A DNA stretch of 64,000 bases from Desulfobacteraceae bacterium (GCA_011390755.1 JAABRU010000010.1:1-64000); one strand, 5' to 3'; shown: positions 45,148 to 54,612, counted from the first letter of the stretch. Made by a program: numbers and translations. The notes: generated by a model not told the origin, from the sequence alone.

Positions 45148-48100
45148 AATACAGATTCGGCAATTTTCTGCTCTGGCATAAAATTCTGCTTTTCCTGTCC
45201 GCGGCCATCAGTATTCTGACTCTGGGGATTGCTTTTGTGATCTGGAATACCCTGGATGAGGCCGAAAAAGTGATGGGACGGGAAAGCGACAGCATTCTTT
45301 CCCGCCAGACCGAAAATTTTATCGAAAAAATTGTCCTGGGCCAGGTAAACACCCTGGATGTGCAGCTGCAGCAGGTCATTTCCCTGGTCAGTTACGCTGC
45401 CTTTTATCTGGAAGAATACTATCTGCATTGTGAACCGGCTGAAAATTTCCCCGACAATCTTCTTCCTTCTCTTTTCCGGGGGACTGACACCTGCTCCATG
45501 CTTTGGTATGCATCGCTTTCCGGAGAAATGAAACTCTATCCCCCTGCCAATGATATATACAAAAAAATTCCGGATGATTTTCAGATTTTTTCGACTGCAT
45601 TTTTTCCCGATACAAAAGAATGGAAAAATGGAGAAATACGATGGTCCCGTGTGCATGTCAATCCCTTTTCCGAAACATACGATATGGTGATAGATGCGGT
45701 CAGTCCGGTATATTCCGGGGACATACTCCGGGGATACGCGGGGGCATGCATGTGTTTGAACCGGCTGATTAGCCAGTTCAATCATTTTCAGGCTATCCGA
45801 TCCAGTTATACTTTTCTCATGGATTCCCGGTTCCACCTCATCGGTGCTTCTCCCCATGCACGGGTGGAACTTTCCTCCCCGCATCTTTATAAACCCAGAG
45901 ATACGATTCTCCTGCGCCCCGCGGCAAATCCGGAACTGGATACAGTGCTGGAACGCATGGCCCTGGGCGAATCTTCCATCCGCCAGATCACACTGGGGGG
46001 ACAGGAAAAATACATTGTTTACCACAGTCTGCATATGATTAACTGGCGGTTTGCCCTGGTTGTGCCCGTGGAAATGGCAACCGCCGCGTCTGCGCAACTG
46101 GTCCGGGTGGTGGAAGACGGAACCCGTCAGGCCCTGGAACGGATGCTTTACTGGGCCGCTGTTCTGCTGCTGCTGACCCTGCTGACCGGATTTCTTCTGG
46201 CACGGCAGATTACAGCACCTGTCCGGGAACTGTCCGATGCCACACGGGATATTGCAAAAGGGAATTTTTCCGGCAGGGTAAAAGTCCGCGGCAGAGACGA
46301 AATGAGCATTCTCGGTCATGCTTTTAATGCCATGACCGACCGCATTGAAATCATGATAGCGGATCTGAACCGCATCAATGAAGAACTCAGCAGTAAAAAT
46401 CTGGAACTGGAGGAAAGTGAGGAACGCTACCGCCTTTTGGTGGAAACCATGAATGAGGGGCTGGGGGTGCTGGATGAAAAGAATGTGATGACCTATGTGA
46501 ATGAAAAAATCTGTATGATGCTCGGATACAGCAGGGAAGAAATTCTCGGTTCGCAGATTTCCCGTTTCTTTGATTCGCAGAACCGGCAGATACATGAAAA
46601 TGAAATGGGAAAAAGAAAAAAAGGGGAGAGTGCATCCTATGAAATTCAGTGGACGCGGAAAAACGGAGAAGCACTGCCCACAATTATTTCACCGGTTCCC
46701 ATTTTTGATGCCCGGGGAAATTTCAAAGGCAGTTTCGGTGTGATTACCGACATCCGGAAACTGAAACATACCGAAGAGGCCCTGCGCAAAAGCGAAGAAC
46801 GCTTCCGATCCCTTTCGGAAAATTCCCCGGATATCATCTTCACCCTGTCGCGGGATCGCCGTTTCACCTATCTGAATCCCGCTTTTGAACTGATACTGGG
46901 TTATCAGCGGAAAGATATGATGGGCAGATATTTCAGGGATATTGTCCGGGCCGATGATCGGGAACACTGCCGGCGGCAGCTTCTTCGCATTACCGGAAAA
47001 AAAGAAACTGTCCGGGATATGGACATCAGACTGCTGCACCGGGACCGCTCTCTGCGCGTTTTTCATCTGAGCGGTGCCCCCAATATCAATTCCGCGGGGG
47101 AAGTGGCAGGCATTGTAGGCATATGCAAGGATATAACAGAACACCGCCGCCTGGAAAAGCAGTTGCAGCAGGCCCTGAAAATGGAAGCCATCGGTACCCT
47201 GGCGGGCGGCATTGCCCATGACTTTAATAATCTGCTGACCGGAATTCTGGGCAATGCCTCCCTGATGCTGCTGGATACCGAAGAAACAGATTCCCATTAT
47301 CAGAAACTGAAATATATTGAAGAATATGCCCGCAGCGGCGCGGGACTGACCCGGCAGCTGCTGGGTTTTGCCCGGGGCGGAAAATATGAGATCCGTGTCA
47401 CGGATATCAATCAGCTGATTCGCAAAAGTGCGGAAATGTTCGGACGCACACGCAAACAGATACAGATACATTACGAACTGGGAAAAAATATTGCTTATGT
47501 GGAGGCGGACAGGGGGCAGCTGGAACAGGTGATGCTGAATATCTATGTCAATGCCTGTCATGCCATGCCCGAAGGGGGCGATATTTTTCTGCGCACGGAA
47601 AATATCATTCTGGATGAAACAGACCGTATAAAAAACCGGATGACACAAAACAGCGGGATGCTGCCGCCCGGTTCCTATGCCAGAATTTCTGTAACAGATA
47701 CCGGCATGGGGATGGATGCCGATGTCTGCAAACGGGTCTTTGAACCTTTTTTCACCACCAAAAAAATGGGACGCGGCACCGGTCTGGGGCTGGCTTCGGC
47801 TTACGGTATCATCAAAAATCACGGGGGACACATTCAGGTTTACAGTGAAAAAGGCAAAGGAAGCACTTTTGTTATTCTCCTGCCCTTTTCCCGCAAACAT
47901 CAGAAGGAAGAGGAAATCCGCAACTGCGCTCCGGCCCGCTCCGGCACCGAAACCCTGCTGCTGGTGGATGATGAGGAAATGATTATCGAGGTGGGGCAGC
48001 AGCTGCTGCGGGGGCTGGGATACCGGGTTTTCACCGCGGGAAAGGGGGCAGAGGCGGTTGAAATTTACAGTAAAAGACAGCATGAAATTTCCATGATCAT

Positions 48101-48311
48101 TCTGGATATGATTATGCCCGAAATGAGCGGGGAAAAGGTTTTCGGCCGTTTACAGGAAATCAACCCGGATGTGAAAGTGCTGCTTTCCAGCGGTTACAGT
48201 ATAGACGGAAAAGCGGCCAGGATTATGGAAAAAGGCTGCCGGGGCTTTATTCAGAAACCCTTCACCCTGAAACAGCTGTCGGAAAAAGTGCGGGAAGTTC
48301 TTGAATCCTGA
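45144..48311 (+). CDS. Hybrid sensor histidine kinase (Cache-HAMP-PAS-PAS-HK-REC)
   Basis: 1055 residues. TM1 (about 8-36), an extracytoplasmic Cache-like sensor, TM2 (about 340-360), HAMP (ITAPVRELSDATRDIAKGNF), two PAS domains (VETMNEGLGVLDEKN..., SLSENSPDIIFTLSRD...), HisKA with GGIAHDFNNLLTGI (His692), HATPase (GTGLGLASAYGIIKNHGG) and a C-terminal receiver with VDDEE and Asp988 in ILDMIMPEMSG. It starts by ATGA overlap with the binding-protein gene. No separate response regulator is adjacent; output may be via phosphotransfer. Confidence 0.95.
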   Translation: MKYRFGNFLLWHKILLFLSAAISILTLGIAFVIWNTLDEAEKVMGRESDSILSRQTENFIEKIVLGQVNTLDVQLQQVISLVSYAAFYLEEYYLHCEPAENFPDNLLPSLFRGTDTCSMLWYASLSGEMKLYPPANDIYKKIPDDFQIFSTAFFPDTKEWKNGEIRWSRVHVNPFSETYDMVIDAVSPVYSGDILRGYAGACMCLNRLISQFNHFQAIRSSYTFLMDSRFHLIGASPHARVELSSPHLYKPRDTILLRPAANPELDTVLERMALGESSIRQITLGGQEKYIVYHSLHMINWRFALVVPVEMATAASAQLVRVVEDGTRQALERMLYWAAVLLLLTLLTGFLLARQITAPVRELSDATRDIAKGNFSGRVKVRGRDEMSILGHAFNAMTDRIEIMIADLNRINEELSSKNLELEESEERYRLLVETMNEGLGVLDEKNVMTYVNEKICMMLGYSREEILGSQISRFFDSQNRQIHENEMGKRKKGESASYEIQWTRKNGEALPTIISPVPIFDARGNFKGSFGVITDIRKLKHTEEALRKSEERFRSLSENSPDIIFTLSRDRRFTYLNPAFELILGYQRKDMMGRYFRDIVRADDREHCRRQLLRITGKKETVRDMDIRLLHRDRSLRVFHLSGAPNINSAGEVAGIVGICKDITEHRRLEKQLQQALKMEAIGTLAGGIAHDFNNLLTGILGNASLMLLDTEETDSHYQKLKYIEEYARSGAGLTRQLLGFARGGKYEIRVTDINQLIRKSAEMFGRTRKQIQIHYELGKNIAYVEADRGQLEQVMLNIYVNACHAMPEGGDIFLRTENIILDETDRIKNRMTQNSGMLPPGSYARISVTDTGMGMDADVCKRVFEPFFTTKKMGRGTGLGLASAYGIIKNHGGHIQVYSEKGKGSTFVILLPFSRKHQKEEEIRNCAPARSGTETLLLVDDEEMIIEVGQQLLRGLGYRVFTAGKGAEAVEIYSKRQHEISMIILDMIMPEMSGEKVFGRLQEINPDVKVLLSSGYSIDGKAARIMEKGCRGFIQKPFTLKQLSEKVREVLES

Positions 48312-48587
48312 AATATCCGCATCTGTAAATTTTTCGTTTGTGTCCTGCGGTAATTGAAAAAAAACCTTACCGTCCGTTTCTTCATGCACTGATTCCGAAA
48401 CAGATTACAGAATTTTCAGAATCACCTGCAAAAGCACAGTGAATAAGGATTTTCAATCAGAGCAGGACACCACTGATTTTTCCGGAATGCGCTTTTTTGA
48501 CAGGGCAGAATTACCGGTTCTTCCGGGCAGACAGTCCGCGCCTGTCAGAAAAAACAGAAAACAGCAGATGGAAAACAGGAGCAAAAC

Positions 48588-49562
48588 ATGCCTTTTGTCA
48601 GAATGCCCGGTGTGGTGGGAAAAGTATATGTACCCGAAGAACAGCCGCTGGACAAAAAAAAGCACAACTGCAAAGACTGCTTTGCCTGCCAGCACTGCAG
48701 TGATGATCGCTGTAATCTGTGCAGGGGAAAAAAAGCCCTGTCAGAAAGAAAGGAAAAAATGAATAATATTAAAGACATTGTTCATGTCTGCATCAAATTT
48801 GATATGCTGGGGGAAAAACGCATGGAACAGTTTCTGCGGGAAGGAATCCGGCCCGAAATTGCCATTCATGGCGGGGTACTGGACAGTGTACCTCTTTCGG
48901 AATTCCGCCGGATCGCAGAATTATTCCGCTCCCGGGGGCTGGAAATAACCCTGCACGGCCCTTTTATTGATATGTCGCCCGGTTCGGAAGATACACTCAT
49001 CCGGGCAGCAAGCCGGCAGCGCTTTGAACAGCTGCTGAAACTGATTCCGGTATTTCAGCCCCGCAGTGTGGTCTGCCATGCCGGATATGATGAAAAACGC
49101 TACGGCTTTTTCCGGGAAACCTGGCTGGAAAACAGCCTGGCATTCTGGCAGTGGTTCGCAGGCCGTCTGCAGGATGCGGGAACCCGCCTCATGCTGGAAA
49201 ATGTATATGAACATTATCCGGAAAATATCCGCATTTTATTTGAAAATCTCCAAAAATACGGTGCGGGATTCTGCCTCGACATCGGTCACTGCAAGGTTTT
49301 CAGCCGCAGTTCTCTGAAAACCTGGCTGGAATCTCTGGGGACTTTCCTGGGGCAGCTGCATCTGCACGACAATGCGGGCCTGCAGGATGAGCATCTGGCC
49401 CCCGGCAAAGGCATTCTGGATTTCCCCTTTCTTTTCCAATGGCTGAAAGAACATAGGGACAGGCCCCCGTTTATCACCATGGAAACCCACAGGGAAGCGG
49501 ATCTGTACCCGGGCCTGACGTATCTGCAGAAAATATGGCCCTGGGAGCCTCTGTCCTTATGA
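48588..49562 (+). CDS. TIM-barrel (AP-endonuclease-2 family) protein with Cys-rich N-terminal fusion
   Basis: 324 residues. Residues 1-57 form a distinct module, MPFVRMPGVVGKVYVPEEQP then CKDCFACQHCSDDRCNLC, with six Cys in metal-binding spacing. From Met58 (48759, with AAGGAAAAA upstream) a xylose-isomerase-like TIM barrel follows (EIAIHGGV, ITLHGPFIDMSPG, VVCHAGYD, LMLENVYEHYP, FCLDIGHCKVFS, LHLHDNAG). The two parts are in one frame, but internal initiation at 48759 is possible. My recollection is that the Cys module occurs as a stand-alone ~50-residue protein in relatives. Its stop overlaps the next gene. Substrate unknown. The 48312-48587 gap holds nothing recognisable. Confidence 0.8.
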   Translation: MPFVRMPGVVGKVYVPEEQPLDKKKHNCKDCFACQHCSDDRCNLCRGKKALSERKEKMNNIKDIVHVCIKFDMLGEKRMEQFLREGIRPEIAIHGGVLDSVPLSEFRRIAELFRSRGLEITLHGPFIDMSPGSEDTLIRAASRQRFEQLLKLIPVFQPRSVVCHAGYDEKRYGFFRETWLENSLAFWQWFAGRLQDAGTRLMLENVYEHYPENIRILFENLQKYGAGFCLDIGHCKVFSRSSLKTWLESLGTFLGQLHLHDNAGLQDEHLAPGKGILDFPFLFQWLKEHRDRPPFITMETHREADLYPGLTYLQKIWPWEPLSL

Positions 49563-50683
49563 AAATTATTATTTTTGCCAATGGAAAAATCTGCCCGGGC
49601 ACTGATTTCCGGCAGTGGATCAGGCAGGAGGATATCATTATTGCCGCGGACGGCGGCGCGGAATACTGCCTGCAAAACAATATCCTGCCCCGGACTGTCA
49701 TGGGCGATTTTGACTCCCTTTCCCCAACCTCTTTGGAAAAACTCCGGCAGGCCGGGGCAAATATCCGTTCCTACCCGGAACGCAAAGATTACAGTGATCT
49801 GGAACTGGCACTCAATGAGGCTGTGAAAAACAGTGCAGAGGAAATCCTTGTATTCGGGGCCTTCGGGGGCAGATGGGATATGAGTCTGGCCAATGCCATG
49901 CTCATGGGCAGAGAGGGCATGAAAGAACGGCGCATCCGTTTCATTGACGGCAGGCAGGAAATGAGGCTCCTGTGCGGCGGGGACAGTCTGCACCTGAAAG
50001 GAAACAGAGGGGATACAGTTTCCCTGATTCCCCTGCATCCGGGAACAGCGGGGATCAGTCTGCAGGGTTTGGAATATCCCCTGGAAAAGGAAACACTGGC
50101 ATTCGGCAGCACAAGGGGCATCAGCAATGTGATGTGCGGGCCGGATGCACTGGTGAATCTGGAACAGGGTCTGCTGCTCTGCTGCCATCAGCGGAAAGCA
50201 GTTCCGGAATCCGGCCACAGGCATACATCCGCCGGAAAATCCGCAGCCCCTGAAATAAAAACAGAAAAAAGCCCCCGGGTCGGTGTGGGGGTGGCGGTCA
50301 TCAGAAAAGGGAAAATCCTGCTGGGAAAAAGAAAAGGCTCCCACGGGGCCGGTACATGGCAGTTTCCCGGCGGTCATTTGGAATTCGGTGAAAGTGTGGA
50401 GGCATGTGCTGTGCGGGAAGTATGGGAAGAAAGCGGTCTGCGCATTAAACATATCCGCAAAGCAGGTTATACGGATGATTTTTTTGAAACGGAGCAGAAA
50501 CACTATATCACGGTCTATGTTATTTCCGACCACCATGCAGGGGAAGCGGAAGTAAAAGAGCCGGACAAATGTGAAAAATGGGAATGGTTTTCACCCGATC
50601 ATCTCCCGGATCCGAAATTTCCGCCTTTCCATAATTTCCTGCGGCAGAATCCGGAATTCTGTAAAAATATTTTGCGGAAATAA
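49559..50683 (+). CDS. Thiamine pyrophosphokinase-Nudix hydrolase fusion
   Basis: 374 residues from the ATG overlapping the preceding stop. Residues 1-~205 resemble thiamine diphosphokinase (FANGKICPGTDF, IIAADGGAEYCL, VMGDFDSLS, YPERKDYSDLELAL, VFGAFGGRWDMSLANAML), which makes thiamine pyrophosphate from thiamine and ATP. After a ~25-residue linker (about 212-236) comes a complete Nudix domain: WQFPGGHLEFGE...VREVWEESGL, resembling the NUDT15/MutT type. The pair may make TPP and remove damaged or misphosphorylated nucleotides or thiamine derivatives; that link is inference. No THI riboswitch is visible upstream. Confidence 0.88.
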   Translation: MKIIIFANGKICPGTDFRQWIRQEDIIIAADGGAEYCLQNNILPRTVMGDFDSLSPTSLEKLRQAGANIRSYPERKDYSDLELALNEAVKNSAEEILVFGAFGGRWDMSLANAMLMGREGMKERRIRFIDGRQEMRLLCGGDSLHLKGNRGDTVSLIPLHPGTAGISLQGLEYPLEKETLAFGSTRGISNVMCGPDALVNLEQGLLLCCHQRKAVPESGHRHTSAGKSAAPEIKTEKSPRVGVGVAVIRKGKILLGKRKGSHGAGTWQFPGGHLEFGESVEACAVREVWEESGLRIKHIRKAGYTDDFFETEQKHYITVYVISDHHAGEAEVKEPDKCEKWEWFSPDHLPDPKFPPFHNFLRQNPEFCKNILRK

Positions 50684-50851
50684 TGTTCTGTCAGGACTGA
50701 AACAGCAGGTTCGCAGCTGAAAAATCCCTTCTTCCCCTCTCCCTGCCATCCTCTGTCGGAGGAGGGAAATTTTTGCTTAAGGCAACAGTATTGCCATGCC
50801 CCCTCAAGTGGTGAAAAATGAATAAGTTATGGATTCATCCTCTGATGTAGC

Positions 50852-51204
50852 ATACCTTTTGAGAAAATTGTTTCATGCTGATGATATTCGGTATTTTATT
50901 CAGAGAAACCCGGAGTGCGAAAGTTAAGCCGAGCGGTCTTTGGCCCACGCTCCTTCGGAGCGCGGGCGAAAAATAATTTTCGCACTCCTTTACCAAAGAC
51001 GATGTTACATTACAGGGTAATACTGTAATGTAAAATACCCTTTGAGAAAATTGTTTCATGCTGATTATATATTCGGTATTTTATTCAGAGAAACCCGGAG
51101 TGCGAAAGTTAAGCCGAGCGGTCTTTGGCCCCCCAGCGCTCCTTCGGAGCGTGGGCGAAAAATAATTTTCGCACTCCTTTCCCAAAGACAATGTTACATT
51201 ACAG
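50852..51204. repeat. Repeat family H, two tandem ~165-bp copies
   Basis: Copies at 50852-51015 and 51038-51204 both run from TTTGAGAAAATTGTTTCATG to ATGTTACATTACAG and contain a palindrome GGAGTGCGAAAGTTAAGCCG with its partner AATAATTTTCGCACTCC. Copies differ by a few bases. A family G half copy precedes them (50776-50792). The rest of the 50684-51907 gap is AT-rich, ending in the pilus promoter. Confidence 0.85.
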
Positions 51205-51745
51205 ATTCATCCATAGTTTATCCATAGTTTATTGGGCAGTGAATCATTTCAGATAATCTCCAAATTTTGGAGTTTTCCAAAAAACACAATTTATGATGGC
51301 AGACAGTATGCCAATATGCTTTATATTATTATAAAATACTTATATTTAAATAAATATTGAGCACAGGATTTACACAGACGGTTTTGGTGGGTCTGAAAAT
51401 GTCTGTGTTTATCCTGCAAAAAATGGTAAAGAATATTTATACAGATGTTCATGTGACAAAATTTGTCAGACATAAAACAAAGATTGTCAGTCTGGCATTT
51501 TTTTACAGAACTTTAAGTCTGTTTTGGTAGTTTAGATGCTAACAGTCAGATTTTATTGTTAATACAGCAAAACGGGTATTTGGTGAATATTCAATAAAAT
51601 CAGCAGGTTGAACTTTAAGTTGCCAAAGTGGAATTCATGACTCACAAGAATAATAAATTACCGGTTAATAATTATTTTGAAGCAGATAGTTTATGAGCTT
51701 CAGTGACAGAAATTCAGTAATTATGCAAAAGAGGAAAAGCGAATA

Positions 51746-51761
51746 TGGCATATGAATTGCA
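51746..51761 (+). promoter_or_regulatory. Sigma-54 (-24/-12)-like promoter of the pilus operon
   Basis: TGGCATATGAATTGCA matches TGGCAYRN4TTGCA with exactly 10 nt between GG and GC. The start of transcription would be near 51773, leaving a ~135-nt leader before the pilin ATG. A 33-codon ORF overlaps it and is considered doubtful. Confidence 0.6.
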
Positions 51762-51907
51762 TATGGAAAATACCGTTGATCAGTTTTTGTCCTGCAAAAG
51801 CAACTTTCCGGATGAACGGATTTTTCAGGGAAAAAGTTGCGGATGAAGGGACAGGAGTGTTGGAAAAAAATTTTATATTTTAAACAGAACGCAGGAGGAA
51901 TTGAACT

Positions 51908-52450
51908 ATGAGAACTATGACAAGAAAATTTTTTGCAATTGTGATCGGGCTGGCCCTGGTTTTCAGCGGGGGTTATGCGCTGGCAGACAGCACAAGTGGC
52001 ACTGCGGACTATTCCGTGACACTGATTTCCGGATGTACGGTTGACACATCGTCAACAGGCACAGATTTCGGAACTTATTTTATCGGAGATCCCGATCTTG
52101 TGAGCGCTGCCGCAGGTTCCGTTTCCATCACCTGCGCCAACGGCCTGAACTATTCATGGGGCGTGGACAAAGGCATCAACCCTCCCGGAACCCAGTGGCT
52201 CCGTATGCATGACGGTGTTGGCAACTATATTCAGTACAGACTGTTCCAGGGCGGTGTGGAACTTGGCGATATCGGAATGAACGCCATTGATGCCACATAT
52301 ACCGAGAGATGGGCCACCTATACCGACCGTGATGCCACAGGCACCGGAGCAGCCCAGACATACAATCTGAATGCCGATGTTGAGATTTCCGGAGGCACGG
52401 TCGCCGGTACTTATACAGACACTGTCACAGTGACGGTTGTATGGCCCTGA
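51908..52450 (+). CDS. Spore-coat-U domain pilin (major subunit, Csu-type)
   Basis: 180 residues. GCAGGAGG precedes the ATG. A signal peptide (KFFAIVIGLALVFSGGYALA) leads to an SCPU domain: YSVTLISGCTVDTSS..., SITCANGLNYSWGVDKG, and C-terminal TYTDTVTVTVVWP, the donor-strand-type ending. Two conserved Cys likely form a disulfide. Assembled on the cell surface by the chaperone and usher encoded downstream. A terminator follows, so this subunit is probably made in excess. Confidence 0.87.
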   Translation: MRTMTRKFFAIVIGLALVFSGGYALADSTSGTADYSVTLISGCTVDTSSTGTDFGTYFIGDPDLVSAAAGSVSITCANGLNYSWGVDKGINPPGTQWLRMHDGVGNYIQYRLFQGGVELGDIGMNAIDATYTERWATYTDRDATGTGAAQTYNLNADVEISGGTVAGTYTDTVTVTVVWP

Positions 52451-52597
52451 CAGTTATTGCCAAATCAATTTTTTTCTGATTGCCACTAATACTCTGTCAG
52501 TCTTGCATCTGTGAGTTGTAAAAACCGGATTTTTCCATAAAATCAGTTTTTTCTAATCACTTCAACTCATAAAATCAAAGTTGACAAAGCACTGAAA

Positions 52598-52630
52598 CCG
52601 TCCGGATATTGAACTCCGGACGGTTTTTTT
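52598..52630 (+). terminator. Rho-independent terminator after the major pilin
   Basis: CCGTCCGGA and TCCGGACGG pair around an 8-nt loop, followed by seven T. Placed between pilin and the next subunit gene, it would leave only read-through for the downstream genes. A fragment of family D (GTTGACAAAGCACTGA) lies just before it. Confidence 0.88.
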
Positions 52631-52646
52631 ATGGATAAACATCACG

Positions 52647-53576
52647 ATGCGGTATTTACAAATTTTTCTGTTCATTGTATTCTTTCTGTCCTGTGTTTCT
52701 CCCTGTTGCGGCTGTGATCTGCTCAATGCCACCGGAGGCAGTTTTGGCCAAAGTGACGGCGGTCTTGATATTGTAAATATGCAAATCGCGAATCTGCAAT
52801 TCCGTTGTGAAAAGCAGTTTCGTCTGGGACTGGACGGGGGACAAAACTATTCCGGGGTTCGTCGTTTAGGCGATGGAAAAGGCAATTATATTCCGTATTA
52901 TCTCTGGCAGGACAGCGGATCCAATTCAGAGTGGGGAAGCAACAAGGTTGATGCCATTACGCCCTATCCTGCGGACCCGTTTTCCGGCAAAGGCAGCGGC
53001 GCGTCAGAAACCTTTCCGGTATATGGCACTGCTCTTTCCGCAGGAGACTATCCGCCGGGGATTTATACCGATGTTGTCCGTGCGATCCTTTCCTATACTC
53101 CATTCGGATCAAGTGTTCCCTTGGAGACGGATCTGTATATTTCCCTGTCTATTGTGGGAAACTGCACAATGGACCTGCTTGGGCTGGGCGATTTCGGTGA
53201 ATGGCAGACGGGCTCCCCTGATTTGAAAGGAATCCCATTGGGAATGATAACGGTCAACTGCAATCCGCCGGGCATGGCGTATGCCATTGGAATGGGGGCA
53301 GGTCTGCACTTCCGGGGGGGGATGCGCAATATGATCAGCGGAGCTGAGTTCGTACCTTATATTCTCTGTGCGGACAGTGCGGGTTCTTCTCCCTGGGGAG
53401 ACAGCGGGCTGTCACGTTTTGAGCCGGGATATGCGGAATCCCATCCCGCACCTGCACAGACAGGGGTTTCAACAGGAAAAACCCAGACTTTTATGGTCTG
53501 GGGGGATGCCATGATTGGCACATCTCCTTCGGGAGTTTATAAGGATACGGTTTCTGTCACAATTGTCTGGCCCTGA
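52647..53576 (+). CDS. Two-domain spore-coat-U protein, probable tip adhesin or minor subunit
   Basis: 309 residues. Signal peptide YLQIFLFIVFFLSCVSPCCG. Two SCPU-like repeats: residues ~24-160 (FRCEKQFRLGLDGGQNYSG, YIPYYLWQD, YPPGIYTDVVRAILSY) and ~165-309 (NCTMDLLGLGDFGEW, TVNCNPPGMAYAIGMGAG, TSPSGVYKDTVSVTIVWP). Two-domain subunits of this family sit at the tip in archaic pili (CsuE). The first domain lacks the usual first Cys strand arrangement, which fits an adhesin domain. Confidence 0.8.
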   Translation: MRYLQIFLFIVFFLSCVSPCCGCDLLNATGGSFGQSDGGLDIVNMQIANLQFRCEKQFRLGLDGGQNYSGVRRLGDGKGNYIPYYLWQDSGSNSEWGSNKVDAITPYPADPFSGKGSGASETFPVYGTALSAGDYPPGIYTDVVRAILSYTPFGSSVPLETDLYISLSIVGNCTMDLLGLGDFGEWQTGSPDLKGIPLGMITVNCNPPGMAYAIGMGAGLHFRGGMRNMISGAEFVPYILCADSAGSSPWGDSGLSRFEPGYAESHPAPAQTGVSTGKTQTFMVWGDAMIGTSPSGVYKDTVSVTIVWP

Positions 53577-53601
53577 TACAGGCCAAAACAGAGGAGGTGC
53601 A

Positions 53602-54408
53602 ATGAACATATACAGAAATATCTGCCTGATTCTGATTTTCTTTTTTGCTTCACCTGCCTGGGGAAAGGCAACTCTGGGCATCTGGCCTGTGCGGATCAAT
53701 CTGACACCGGATCAGAAAATCGGTGAAGTGATTCTCAGAAACAGAGGGGAAAATGAAGTGAAAGTCCAGGTCTATGCCAAGACCTGGGACATGGATGAAA
53801 ATGGCAAATTCATTGAAACAGACACAGGGGATTTTGTTTTTTTTCCCCGTCTTCTGAGCATTTTGGGCGGAGAAGAGAAAAAGCTCCGTGTTGGTTACAA
53901 CGGCGATTTCCCTCCGGAAGAAAAACCCTACCGGCTTTATATACAGGAACTGCCGGAAATTCAGACGCAGAAAGAGAAAGAAACAAAGAAAATGGGGGCA
54001 GCATTCGATTTTCTTCTGAAACTGAGTGTGCCGGTTTTTGTCAGACCCTCCAATGCCCCTGAACCGCTTAAGGCCGAGATTCTGGAGGTTGAACCTGCGG
54101 AAAAAGAATTAAAAATAAAAATTCGCAATTCCGGAATCCGCAACTTTCTGATGAAAAAAATCGAAGTCCGGTGGGAAAATATAAAGGGCAGTGCGGTGAA
54201 TGAATTCAAAGAGGATTATGTCCAGCGCGTACTGCCCAACCGATCTGTTTTTCTGCGGCTTCCTTTTGATACCGGCCAATGCGGCAAAGCCGGAAAGCTT
54301 TTTCTCAAACTTTTTCTGGATGATTCAGACAAATCTCTGCGTCAAACGTTGGATTTGAATCCGGGCTGTACCCTGTCAGACGGCAGTGTCCCCATGATTG
54401 CAGAATAA
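53602..54408 (+). CDS. Archaic pilus periplasmic chaperone (CsuC/PapD-like)
   Basis: 268 residues from the ATG after GGAGGTGC. Signal peptide NICLILIFFFASPAWG. The PapD-like fold has LGIWPVRINLTPDQKIGEVILRNRG-type first strand, FVFFPRLLSILGGEEKKLRVGYNG and PYRLYIQELPE, typical of FGL/archaic chaperones. It donates a strand to pilin subunits in the periplasm. Starts 25 nt after the two-domain subunit. Confidence 0.88.
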   Translation: MNIYRNICLILIFFFASPAWGKATLGIWPVRINLTPDQKIGEVILRNRGENEVKVQVYAKTWDMDENGKFIETDTGDFVFFPRLLSILGGEEKKLRVGYNGDFPPEEKPYRLYIQELPEIQTQKEKETKKMGAAFDFLLKLSVPVFVRPSNAPEPLKAEILEVEPAEKELKIKIRNSGIRNFLMKKIEVRWENIKGSAVNEFKEDYVQRVLPNRSVFLRLPFDTGQCGKAGKLFLKLFLDDSDKSLRQTLDLNPGCTLSDGSVPMIAE

Positions 54409-54544
54409 AGCGGTTTCCAACGGCAGATTCTTTTCAGGAAATCACCTGATTTTTTCATAAGGTATACCGCTCATTAAAACATTTCGTTTATCCTGTTTCC
54501 GGAACTTCCGGACTCCGAAATCAACTTAATATAATTTAAATCAG

Positions 54545-54612
54545 CCGCGAATAACACGAATCTGCACAAATTGCACAAACCATAATTCGGGTAATTCGTG
54601 CAGTTCGTGGCT
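54545..54612. repeat. Imperfect palindrome between chaperone and usher genes
   Basis: GCCGCGAATAACACGAAT and ATTCGTGCAGTTCGTGGC form an imperfect hairpin. The rest of the 54409-54864 gap contains no other signal I can name, apart from AGGGACTCAGAAAAAGATAA, which resembles a stretch near 57459. Confidence 0.6.

Noticed and set aside
44940-46595. 551-codon minus-strand ORF
   Set aside because: Antisense across the junction of the binding protein and histidine kinase; no motifs.
50835-51059. 74-codon minus-strand ORF
   Set aside because: Lies inside the tandem family H repeats.
51745-51846. 33-codon ORF beginning MAYELHMENTVDQF
   Set aside because: It has a GAGG box upstream but overlaps the sigma-54-like promoter and has no recognisable feature; the promoter reading is preferred, though a small peptide is not excluded.
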